Source of the DNA: Daphnia carinata
Taxonomy: Eukaryota > Arthropoda > Branchiopoda > Diplostraca > Daphniidae
Assembly (NCBI RefSeq): GCF_022539665.2
Contig: NC_081335.1
Coordinates: forward strand, 4,216,001 to 4,280,000
Reading direction: 5' to 3'
DNA length: 64,000 bases
Below the pieces are notes generated by a model. That model saw nothing but the letters and a program-made list of their open reading frames with translations, was not told the DNA's origin and ran no database searches. This document shows, piece after piece, positions 27,150-39,900 of this stretch (positions are counted from its first letter, which is position 1; every line of letters starts with the position of its first letter). Made by a program: the position numbers and the translations under genes.

Positions 27150-29042
27150 ACAAAACAGATCGATTTCTTGTTTGTACAATTTATTTGACGAGCCTTAAAT
27201 TGATGAAACTAATAAAACGAGGAAAAAGTTTGGAAAAAAAAGTTAAAGATCAAAAGGTGGGTTTCGTTCTATTTCCACATAATGATTCATTACAACCGTT
27301 CACGTGTGTGTATATATATAGACCTATGGCCTACCAATGCAGGTGAAGGATCAATTTCTAAAAAAAAAAAAAAAGTTGTGGATCTTAATTCTGGGGGGGG
27401 GGGGGGGGATGATATTTTGGTGCCCCGAAGGTTAACGGGTCCGGCAAGTTGATCATACTTTTTGGGTTGAGTAACGCACTACTACTGCCATTTCACGTCC
27501 GCATTCGAAATCCACAGGGCTCTGGCCCGGCTCAACTAAATGGCCATTATAGGCCTCTATATATAGCGAACCGTGTACCACACACCAAAGTCCCACTTTT
27601 ATTATCGAAACTTGTTTAACTCTCTCTCTCTCTCTCTCTCTTCTCATCTCTTTGTGGCTCAGCGTACAGAATGTCAGCGGACACGCCCACAATGTGTTAC
27701 CGCACTTTTTTTTTTCTTTTTTTTTTTATTATGTTCAAACAACAAAAATATGTTTTTGCTTAAAATGAGAAATGTGAAGAAAGTCCCCATATTCATAAGC
27801 GACGTGATGACTCCGTCACAGTCATCTTTACGAGTACTGCCCCCAATATAATTTATTCATGGCCGAAGTAAAGGCTGTTTTGTCCGGAGAGCTGCCGGCC
27901 GTCGGATCTCTTTGCTTTGATTTTTTTTTTTTTTTTTTTTTATCCGTTAAAAGAGTCTTCTGCAAGATCCCCCATTTCGTCCGTCATCTTCAATTATCCA
28001 TCCCTTTTTTTTTTTTTTTTCGTGAGCCTGGCTCCAGCCTTTTTCTGATTGGAGCATCTCGCACGAATGTTAGCCGTGGCAACATCCGCACGCCTAAGAA
28101 ACTCCTCCCACTTTCTTCCATGTTTCGATGAAGCGGGCGGGAACAGCGATAGTCATGCGCTTTCAACTCTTGTTCAGCCTTCAAAGTTTTAACGTGCACA
28201 CATACTTAAAAAAAAAAAAAAAAAAAAGAGAGAGAGAGAAATAAACAAGAAAATAAAAGCTCATATTTCCAACGCGTGCGGCCATTCGTGTGTTTATAAA
28301 AAAAAACAAAAAACATTTCAATTGAAATTCAACTGCGTTGTTTGACGTGCTCATCTCTGAAACGTCGTACGGTTTAGATCATTTTCGTACCCTCCCTCCC
28401 TCCTCCCGCCCCGTGGAATGTTTTTTTAAACTTTTTCCCGCAATTTCTGGTTAAGAAGCTACGCGAAGTTTGAGGGCAAATGTCAATCACGCATCAAGGG
28501 CGAACGAAGAGAACGTGACGGCAGCCAGAGAACAACATATTCGACTGTCAGATTTACACTTGTAGCGTTCAACACATACGCACGCATACTTTCTGATAGC
28601 CGAAATTTGGCGGGACGTGAAACGTACACACACACACACACACACGTACATAATCCAAAGAATTTATCCATATTAGTCTCACGTACCCCGTTCTTTGTTG
28701 GCCCGCCCCATCCCCCGTAGCGCATTTCAAAAGAGTCATTTAGCGAATAGATTTTTTGTATCCAGGTGTAAATAATCGCAAAGGCCTACAGAAAAAAAAA
28801 ATAGGCCCTCGACATCAAAAGATCATTTTTCTTTTTGACCTCTGTGCGTACCCGTGTAAGGGACTTGTGTGCCCTGTGACAAGCCAAGCAAAGGCTAAAA
28901 GAGGCACGTATGAAGAAGTCCAATTCGTTTGATGGATGCTCTTTTCTTCTGAATAATGGCCTGATGGAACAAAGTGCAAAAGAGGTCTGGAGCGATGAGT
29001 CAATATACAAGTGAACATTTTGCGTCCCAGATGCGATTTCTT

Positions 29043-29076
<34 letters not shown>

Positions 29077-32000
29077 GTTTGGGCAATCTCTCTCCATTCG
29101 TTTCTATCTAAAGGGCTCACACAGACTCATCACGGCCTCGTGAACTGAAAGAGCAATATCAACCCCCGTCCCCCCAACCCCTAAAGTATATATATACAAT
29201 ATAGGGATGGCAAAAGGTTCTGTAAAGGGCATGTAGTGGGTGGAGGGGGAAATGAAGAAAGAAAGAAAGAAAGAAAGAAGAAGAAAAAAAAAAAAAAAAA
29301 AAAAAAAAAGGTCATTTGTCGTCACTAGACTTATTGGTTAAGTATTAGCTTATAAACACAGAAGGCCGGGTTGTGTGTCGTGCCACCATATCGAACGATC
29401 GTTTATTATGTGGAGGGCTTGCCTGCCCTCCCTTTGGCCTTTTTGCTGTGTCGCTACTCTGTGTGCGTGTGTGTTAATGTATCGTTAACAACCTCATCAA
29501 AACTCACCCTCCAACTTTAACCCACCCTGGCTTTTTCTATAGCCGTTATGTCACAAATATGTACGCAACACTTGTGACTCGGCCGAAACTCTTTTCATTT
29601 ATCCGATTGTTTATCGCCGTCATTTTCGCCAGCGTATCGTTCTTTACTAGTTAAACAATTGCGTAAGGAAAACGATAGTATGTAAACCTTTAAAAAACGA
29701 TAAAAAAAAATGTGCTTCACTTCCTTATGTTAACGGCCTCTATTTATTTATTTATTTTTTTTTTTTCTTCCGGGATCTTTTAAATAGGCCATATATAAAT
29801 AAATAAAAAATATAAAAAAAAAGGAACAATCGCCTCGTTGCGTTTCGAAAATCATCTGCAACCTCAGCAATCCAGCATTTTATATAGATGCAATTGTGCT
29901 GGACTGATGCGTCCGAACCCCGATGCTGAGTCCAGCAACATCGACACTTGCCACTCTATTGAGTGATTGCGCGCGTGGGTGTGTACACACGATGCGGCTG
30001 TTGACACGTGACCTTATAAAAGATCGCGGCCCGGTATGGGGGACCCACAGTCATGGGTTAGTTCAACCTCATTAGCACCTTATTGAAAACCATCATCTGA
30101 CTCTATAGCCTTAACGTATTTTTTTTTTTTTGTTTTTTTTTTTTTTTGTTCTTTTTCTTTCATTTTATTGCATTCCTTTTTTTTTTTTCTCTTTTAAGTT
30201 TGGTATTATTGTGTTTTTTGTTTTTTGTTTTTGTTTTTTTTTTATCATTTTCATCTTCGTCTCGGTTATATTCCGGAGACGGCCGCCGCGATTGCTCGAT
30301 TCTGGCTTTCCCCGAGATCAATTTAATTATAGCGACGTGACACGAACGACTAATTCACGAATGAACAGAAGGAAAAAAAAAAAATGGAGATCTTTTTATT
30401 TTCGGTATTTTTATTTATTTTTTTTTTTTCGGAGGGAGGGTTTTAATTCGGGTCAGAAGTCGGACACTCACGGATTGCGTTTGCCACTAATTAAAACACA
30501 CCAGTCATGTTGGCCAATTGGAAACGTCGCCCGAGTTGACGGAGAGCGTGATCGTGACATCCGCTTGCATCGTATCACGTATTTTTTTTTGTTGTTTGTT
30601 TTTTTTTTGTTGAGCGAAGAAAGGTAACTAGTTTTTCCTGCAAAAGAACTAGTGACTGATGAGAAAGAAAACGGGGGGAAATTAAAACGAGAAAAAAAAA
30701 AAAGAAAAATGAGCTACCATCTTGAATAATTGGAGGTAAAAATAATTGAACAGTCTCGTCACGCGCTTATTGATTTCAAAGAGGAACGGGACGGCCGATT
30801 AAAAAAAAAAAAAACGAATTGGATAGCGCTGGTTGTACATGTCATCTACACTCATCTTCTTTTTGGACGTGAGCCCCCCCCCCCCCACCGCCGGGGACTT
30901 GTTCATTCTATTTTCATAGCGCAAAACAATTTCATTTCAAAATCTGATATCAACATCACTAATTTTAAATCGTAGAATGTCGTAACTGCTGGAAGGAAAA
31001 TAAAAACACATTTAATTTATTCTGAATTTTGTTTTGAACCACGAGAGCTCAATCGATACGTTCTAAAAAAAAAAAAAAAAAAAACTAAATCGAAAAAACC
31101 TCAAATCAGCTTACGAATTTATATTTGAATGACTATATACGCATGTAACGTAGAAGCACAGAAGCAGAAGGAGGGGTGACGTCAAAAAAAAAAAAAAAAA
31201 ATGTTATAAAAGACGCAAGGTTCTTACAAGGGTAATCAAGGTCTATTGGAGGGTTCGGTGCTAGTCTTACTGGTTTGATCAAATGGAAAAAAAAAAAAAA
31301 AAAAAGAAAATCGCTCGCTGTGTGTGGTACTATTGACTATGGTCGCAAATCCAATTCACGCTAGACCTTAACCTAACCTAACCGTCTTTTTTTTTTTTTT
31401 TTTGGGCTTGCCCATTTTCTCCCCTTCATTCCCCCGCCTGACATCCCACTGATCGGAAATCCTCCCCTCGGCCCAACTTGTCTGCCTTATGCGCGTTTGT
31501 GTATGCTTTTTTTTTTTATTTGATCCATGCACATCCAACCATATGGCGAGAGGCGGGAGCGCGCTGGCGCGCGCGCGCGCAAAACAGCGATGGTTGATGC
31601 GCGTAATTGCATTGAATTTCCATGAACAAATGAAGGGGGGGCTTCCACGAACCGCGGAGCAAACTTTCTAGCGGGCTTAATTGCTCTTAGACTCTGCTAC
31701 AGACGGAGAGAACAGCACGAGGGAGGGGGGGGGGATGAAAACTTGACAAGGGGCTTCAATTCGATGAAGATACTTTATTAGCTGGTTCTTATTTGTCTTG
31801 GGGTTAAATCCACATTGATTTAAGCAAAATGAAACACTGTCTTCAATAGTTAGCCACGCGCAGCGCTGAATGTAGCGGTTAAAAATGATTCATCCCGCCG
31901 ATTTTGAAATTCTTGGGGACTGGCTTTAAAAAAAAAAAAAAAAAAATGCATCATGTCCCACACGTACTACTGGAACGTTTCAACGGCTCGTTGTACGAGC

Positions 32001-35000
32001 CGTGATATTTATTTTATTTTATTTTTTTTTTTTTTTTTTTCACGCCAGCATTATATTCTACGATTCCAACTGCGTGCAAGTGATGGGCGTGCGAGTGTGA
32101 CAAGGAATATAAACAAGTTGTTCCTTTCTGGTTACAGAACGTGTACAATCACGGCACGTCGCCGTACTGGCATAGGCAACTTTCTTGCCCAAAGTCTTGG
32201 GCTGTTTTGGAAACAAAACAAAACAAAAAATAAGAAATAAGAAATAAGAAAATAGCAGGAAATAGAAGCAAAAGATTCACACGCTATTGATCGTTGATCT
32301 GAAGATAATAGTATCTATCCTAACATTTCCGGTTATACCTATCGTATCTATATTTTCTGTTTTATTTCGTGCAATAAGCGGAGAGAGAATGATGTCGAAT
32401 AGGAACATGGACATGTCATGTTGTCCGCCTCAGGTAACGCTCGTAAACGCTATATCCGGACATATAGGATGGCCGGCAATATATCCTTTTCAAGTGTCTA
32501 ATAACCGACACGAAAACAAAACAAAACAAAACAAAAATCTCACAGTTTATACTATTAATACCGACCGTGAGCAGTGATTTTTGTAAAATAAAAACAAAAA
32601 AAAAAACAAAAAAAAATCCCACGTCCAAACGTCTAATACTTCGAAAACAATTTGAGTTTATTCCTGTCCAAGTGAATCAGACGGGCATTTTCGATCGTTT
32701 ATTTGTTTACGACCGATGCGGATCATCTTTTTTTTTCTTTTTTTTTTTTGAAAAAATCCTGTATGTCTGACCGGAATTCCGGTTTGGTAGATAACGGGGG
32801 AATTTGGACTGGAGTCTGACATCTATAGGCAAACGAAATCGATTGCCTATAAACAAACAAAAAAAAATTGGCGTAGAATTTTTTTTTGTTTTTTTTTTTG
32901 TTTTTTTTCCTCCGATGTTTTGCCCCTTCCGTCTTCAGCCGGACGAGTAGGAGGAGAGACAGCGAACGCTGTGGGTGGTTGGGAGTAGGCGGAGGAGGGA
33001 GGTGGGGGCGGATGAAGAACGAGGAGCTCATACCAAATGGGACGGATGAGGAGTCGCCGGCGACAGTCTCCATCCCAGTGGCTAGCAGTAAGTGCGTACC
33101 TGCTTCTCTCGCTCTCTCTCTCTTTCTTTTTTTCTTTCAAAATTACTTGCACTGCAAAATCGTGCTCCCGGTACCGGACAAGTTGTTTGATCAGGCCGGT
33201 CACATTCCGCAGAAGAGGAAAAAAAAAAACACACAAAAAAAACAGGCGCTTGAACTGAAGGTGCAGAGAGAGAGGAGGGAGACCTTCATGTCATAACAAA
33301 TACCTAGGGCTTCTAGCTCCTCCTACACCAGTTGTGTGTGTCCACGTCGTCGACGTTTTTCTTCTTTTTTTTTTTCGAGAGGACAAAAAAAAAAAAGCGG
33401 AAGCAAGTCGGGACTAGTACGTCCGCCCGCCTGCCCGCCCCCCTCCGTTTGGAATCATTGATATGCAAGAGCATCCGGCTGGTGGACAGTAGTAGTAGTG
33501 ACCTGGTCGGAATCGATGATTCGAATCCCCTCCGACGGCCCTACAAGAATTCAGAATTCAAGTTGTGGAACACTTTTTTTTTTTTTTTTTTTTTTTTTGG
33601 TGGGGGGGGAGCGGTTGGAAGTTTTTTTTTTTTTTTTTTTTTATAAATATCGGGAGGTGTGTGATTGTTGCTCACGATGGCCGGCTACGCTCTGGGCTTG
33701 TGCGGAAGAGCCGCTGCCACCGCTGCCGGAATCCGCGATCATTTTAGTGACGAGTCGTCGTCCGCCTCTTGGATGGTTCTGCCACCGTATCCGCATCATC
33801 AGTATCCTGGCGGTCCGGGAAGTTTAACGGCAGCGGCGGCCGCCGCCGCTGCCATGGCTGGAAGTCTGGTCGGTCACGCTAGTATGGGCCACCATCACTC
33901 GGCCGTTGCCGACTACTCCGCACTGGCTTCCTCGCTCCAGCAGCAGCAGCAGCAGCAACAACAACAACAACAACAACAGCAACAACAACGTCGTTCGCCT
34001 CTCTCTTCCGCAGCTTACACGCATTCATGGTTAGTTCCAGGCAAAAATCGAAATTCGTCTGCTATTTTTCCCCAGCTCCGTTCTTATTTATTTTTCCAAC
34101 GATCGCGTCGCAAAGAAATTAGAATTTGTACTGAGGGTTCAATTAATTCGTTCACTTCGTCCATGGGTGGTTCATTGACGCGCACGTTTTGATCTATGAT
34201 AGGGCAGTTTGTTTCTAGTTTTTAAAATGGAATTGAATCGCCTTCTGTTTAACGTTACGAAGATGCGTAATGGAACGGACATTTTATTCTTTCCGTTTGA
34301 AGAACATGCGGACACATCACAAGAGAGAAAAAGGTCCAACTGGGGAAAAAGAAAACGAAAGTGCTAAGTTGATTTATTGAGAGCTGGAGCAATCCCCTTG
34401 TACACCATCTTTTTTTTTTTTTTTTATTCCTATCTTTTTCGACTTGTTCTTCAGCCATTTGCAACTGGCTCTCAAGTGGATCTATGTTTTCCAAAGACCT
34501 TCGCATCGAATGTAGTACATAAAAAAAAAAGAAAGAAAGAAAAGAGAGACACACACATCAGACAGTAGTGTTAAGAGAAGGGCGGTGGGGGGGGCTGACG
34601 GATAATCCAATCGTCCAGTCGCTATAGCTTGTCCTCTCATTCTCTGGAGAATTCCGCCAACATCACACTCCAGGATTAACTTTGATGCCGAAAAAGCAAA
34701 AGAGACTCTTACTCTCTCTCATCGTATATCGTACATGATGATGAACGTCTATATCTTTTTGCTCCAACCATCTCCCTCTCGCTTTCCCTCTTGGCTTTTC
34801 TCTTGACGCGCAAAATCAACGAGCCTAGAGGTGTCCGTCCGCATCGGATACGTTCCAGCGGCCGAATCTTTTTTTTTTTTTCCCAAGCAATATGGCGGCT
34901 AATTTGGTTTCATCTGTTCTCGCCTTCTTTTTTTTTTTCTTTTGCCCCTCTGCCGATGGTGTTTATGTTCTTTTACTTTTAGGCCTATAGAGATGTTCAT

Positions 35001-36917
35001 TTATACTGGCAAGCCTGTTATGATTGTTACCGTGCCTTTTGGTGTATAGTACATAAATGCAGTTCTCCCTTACGTATTATGCGTACGGCCCCATGAGTCT
35101 CTTATCATGACCGTTGCGCATTTTTTTTTTTTTTTTTTGATCTTACGACACACGGGCCGTTTGAATCACTTCATTCAGTATGGTCATACGTGATGGTCGT
35201 CTAGGCCTATTTTTAGGGTCTACCCCAATTTGATCTCTCGCCTTATGTACGAGTGCGTCTTTTTTTTTTTTTATGTTGAAGCCTAAGCCTCCTAATAGGC
35301 CTATACGAACTTATGAACATATCCGTGTCATATATTATCTGGGTTAGCCGAAATCAATATCTTTTTTTTTTGCTTTCTTAAAGGATCTTGTTCAATCTTT
35401 TGGTTACATTCTTTGGTGGACATGTTGTGAACATGACGAACATTAGAAATGTGTAATAATTCATGATTTAAAGCATCATTTTCTTTGCTACATTTTGCCA
35501 TTACTGGGTCACTCTTTGCAATGGCTTATTCCTGACAAAGTGATGATTAGTTCACTTACCATTCACAGCCATTTTTTAGAATTAGAAAGGCTTCATTTTC
35601 AACGAGTACGTTTGCCGTGTACGCACCAAGTTTAACTCTGATATCGTCAGAGTACCGTAGATGTGAAGGGTGTGGACCTGTCGACTGTCTCTGGAACAAG
35701 TGGGGGGATTTACGTTTGCTATTTAAAACTACACGATTTGCCCATCTAGAGTACATCTACTAGCAAAACATCGACGTGCGACTATAATTGATTTGCTAGT
35801 GTTGAAAAAGCTCACGTTGATCGCTGTGTGTATGTAAAACCGTAGATCTGTTTGTTTTGCGTACGCCTCTATAAGCTGTATTGCGGGACGTTTGTACAGG
35901 TGAACGTAAGCTGCTCACTTGCGTCGATATAGAGATGGAAAAATTGAAAGAAATAAAAAGAGGCGCATGCAGCCCAAATTCAAACAAACAGTCCCGACGG
36001 ATGGGTCGCTCTTTTTCTTTTTTTTTTTTGAGTGCCTCTTGTTTTGTTTAGACCTAACGCCGGCACGTGCCGTTCGTTTGTGATCTACCCCTCTTCAAAA
36101 GGAGTCCCACAGAAGAAAGGCCAATTGAATTCTTTTCCGTACACGGTCAATGAAACTGCGTGCGAATTAAGAAATGATGAATCATTTGTTTCAAGTCCAT
36201 CATAATGTCACCCTGAACGGCAATACAGCATATGTTATTCCGACTGTCTTTTTCGATGAGAAGTATGCCGTGTTATTAAAGAGTAATGGACAGCTATTAT
36301 TCACAGTCTTGCTCGTCTTTTTTTTTTTGCTACCCTAAATAAGACCCGCTGTGGCACGAGTTCGTATTGCACTTCATTTACATCTGAATAGGTGCCAATT
36401 ATTGATCTGACCCTTTGCCCTTTATGTAGAAACCTCCCCCCCCCCCCCCGCTCCTCGAAGTGGGGTGGCGTAGGCCTTGGCATTTTGTTGAGGATGTCAA
36501 TGAGGGAGTGGGGTGTTCTATACGCTGGTTGGAACGATCTGAATGACTAAAGCAATCGAACATGATTCTTTTCTGCTGGTCTTTTTGCTTCCCTGAAAAT
36601 AATAAATATTACGCCATTCTTTGCGTATCAAACCATAGCTTCTCACCCTATATCGTCCGTGTGTCCGTTGTATGCCACTGGGAATCCTCCGGTGGTGTGG
36701 ATCATTTCAAACAAACGGTAGAACATTTTTTTTTTTATATACGTATATTTTGTGTGTGTGTGTGTGTGTGTGTTTGAGGGGGAGAGGTCGCCCCAATTCG
36801 TTCATTCCCAAGACGCAATAGTCATCGGCTAGTTCTCGAAAAAAAAAAAAAAAAAAAAAAAAACGGGCGTCCATCGTTTTGAGTGGACAAGCCTCTTATA
36901 AAAACGGTACCAGAAAC

Positions 36918-36948
<31 letters not shown>

Positions 36949-39900
36949 GATATTACCATGGGCAAGTCTTGAGGACAAGTCACAAGTGTGGAAAAACAGC
37001 CCTCCTCGTTCACCACTATGCCCATATCGGTCATCCCGCAAACGTATACAAGTCGCCCCCTAAAGACCCATTTCGTGAGCAACGGGGACTTGCTCCGGCC
37101 TGTGTCATTTGATCGAACAGTCTGCATTTTGTGCTACTGGCTTAGTATCGTTGTCTCTTTCTCTTATTTTATATTGCAAGCAAGAAAAAAGAAAAAAAAA
37201 AGAAAAAAAAAAACACAATGGGCATGTCAAAGCTCGTGAGAGAGATGAAAGCCATTTTGGAACGAGGTTTCTGTATTTGTTAGATAACCATCGCAAGTAG
37301 CCATTTGCTGGATAGCTTGAATGGCTCGTATTGATGATGTGAACCTTTTCTTTTTGTGTGTCACAGTATACTGGAGATGAGGAAAGAGAAATCAAGGGAC
37401 GCGGCCCGATCCCGTCGCGGCAAAGAAAACTATGAATTCTACGAGTTGGCCAAGATGCTACCACTTCCGCCGGCCATCACTTCCCAGCTGGACAAGGCCT
37501 CCATCATCAGATTGACCATTTCGTTCCTTCGGCTAAAGGACTTCTCCAGTAATGGCGACCCGCCATGGATCAAGGAATCCCTTTCATCCATCACATCAGC
37601 CAATTCGAATTCTTCGTCATCGACAACGTCGTCTTCGACGGGATCTTCTTCGACGTCAAACAAGGCCAACAAAGGTCAGTACTTTGTGGTCCGATTAGGC
37701 CTATAACGAAATGTGTTGCCTTCTCGTGCCAGAGATATGCAAATGTGTCGGCTTTCCACTGATTCGATCAATGAATCAAATCAAATGAACTTGTACCGAC
37801 ATACGCACTTTGACAAGCATTTCTAGCTGTGTGGGCAAATCGAAGGGACGTCTTTTTTTTTTTTTTTTTTTTAAAGGGATTTGAGTTTTCACGATTGGCT
37901 GACTGATGACAATCGACCATCAGGTTGAATTGAATCAACGCTGACAACCCCTCGCGTCTATAGTTCTTTGGTTTATCCAATGGAAACTCAATGTGCATAA
38001 CCCACCGAACGGAGGTTTTAGAAACTAGCCCCTTTTTTTTTTTTTTTTTTTTCCTCCTCCTCTCCTCCTCCACACACTCCCTTCTATTATGATGGAAAGT
38101 TGAATTTGATTATCTCCCTTTTTTATGGACGCTCGAAAATTCTGACATGTTCCACCACCACGTGTAAAACTGTGAGAATCCTAGTTTTTAGATTCAAAGA
38201 CGTGGCTTCCCATCATTATTAAATCGAATGATTCTAAATGGATTATATTTTTTAGGTAACAGCCGTTCGAGATCGCATCAGAACCATCAACACAATCAAC
38301 ACCACCATCAACATGCACACCATCAATTGCAGCTGCAACAACATCAACAACACAATTCGATCCCGGCGAGCGTTCACGTCGAGTTGTTCGATCAACACCA
38401 AGGCACGCACATCTTGCAAAGCCTCGATGGTTTCGCTTTCTCGCTCGGCTCCGACGGCCGATTTCTTTACATCTCCGAAACTGTTTCCATCTACTTGGGC
38501 CTGTCGCAAGTCGAGATGACTGGCAGCAGCGTCTTCGATTACGTTCACACTGCCGATCATGCGGAATTAGCGCAGCAATTGGGCCTGACGTTGGCCACCA
38601 ATCAGGCCCATCATCCAGCCAGTTCTTCCGGTACGAGCTCATCCCAACAACTGCCACCGTCGCCCGCTTCCGGCACGGGAAGTGTCGACGATGGAAGCTG
38701 TTGCATGAATCCTGATGGTATGTTATTCTTCACTGGACAACGATAAATTGGGGCCTTCTGATTTTGTTTATTTTTGATCAAACAGTAACATCGTTAATGA
38801 GTTTGGAAAGTAACTCGGCCTACCAGGGCCTCGATCGTTCGTTTTGCATTCGAATGAAGTCGACGTTGACCAAACGTGGCTGTCATTTCAAATCGTCCGG
38901 CTACAGGGTACAAACTAAAATTAAAACATTTATTCTAATGTAAGTCAGTTTTCTCTTTAAAACAACCATCTTTTTAAATTTCCAAGGTGGTGATGGTTCT
39001 GTGTCGACTTCGACCGCAAAGCCAAGCGTCTATTGCCAGCAAATCCGGTGTCGGGCAGCCGAACAGTGGGCCGTCAGGTCAGAACCAACCGGTTCCTCTA
39101 CTTGGAATGATTGCCATGGCTATCGCCCTACCGCCGCCTACCGTTCACGAAGTTCGGCTTGAGCCGGACATGTTTGTTACACGCCTGGCATTCGATTTGA
39201 GAATCATTCACTGCGAGCCTAGGTGAGCATTTTAAACTGAAGACAACACTTAAAGCTTTGAACATAAAATAAATGATGCATAAAATCGTTGTTAGGATTG
39301 CTGAGCTTCTAGAATTCGTAGCCGAAGATCTAACTGGTCGCAGCCTCTACACTTTGTGTCACGTAGAAGATGTCCGCCTATTGCGCAAGGCCCACACAGA
39401 TTGTAGGATTTACAATTTCAATGTTGTTCAGCCATTGGCTCATTTAACTAGAAAATTGAATTTTACGTTCGCTAGTGATGCACAAAGGGCAAGTTATGAC
39501 GCCCTATTACCGAATCCTTAATCGACATGGAGGATTCACTTGGATTCAATCGTGTGCCACTGTAGTTTGCAACTCGAAGAACGGCGACGAGCAGAGCATT
39601 GTCTGTGTAAACTACGTCCTCAGGTAAAACAAGCGATTTTCACAAATAAATTTAAATTGTATATTAATTCAAATTTATCTGATCTGACACGCAGCCGCAC
39701 GGAAATGAAAAACGTGGTGGTGGATCAATGCCAACTGGATTCAGCACCTAGTCTTCCGATGAAACCCAACGTTTTCAAGACGGACCATGGAGCGGTGGAC
39801 GTCCTGCAAAGCTCAACGGAAGAGTCCAATTCGGAATGCTCTGAATCGTTAACGAAGAACGGAGTGACGTTAACCGATCCGCACCGATCGTCCGTGCAGA

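Larger units (their letters stand above)
17956..33676 (+). other. trh intron 2a / region upstream of exon 1b
   Basis: Non-coding as far as can be supported. It holds long homopolymers (51 T's at 22910-22960), GT arrays, a 12-bp inverted repeat at 25363-25404, paired TACGTG sites at 23.7 kb, and a TATA/initiator-like site at 30.0 kb that could serve isoform b. Two small exon-like islands (22523-22638 and 33013-33088) are entered separately. Confidence 0.45.

Noticed and set aside
3657-38073. Dozens of open frames of 60-170 codons on both strands containing long Phe, Lys, Cys-Val or Thr-His runs
   Set aside because: They are translations of poly-T, poly-A, GT and CA tracts. Flanking codons lack protein-like composition and no splice-consistent partners exist.
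38987-39226. A separate small gene starting near 38987
   Set aside because: It is the internal PAS-domain exon of trh, with fitting phases on both sides.
39403-39487. Splice acceptor at 39487 for the trh PAS-B intron
   Set aside because: It would give DWQVMT. The acceptor at 39475 gives [14 protein letters not shown], matching the family motif, so the exon is taken to start at 39476.
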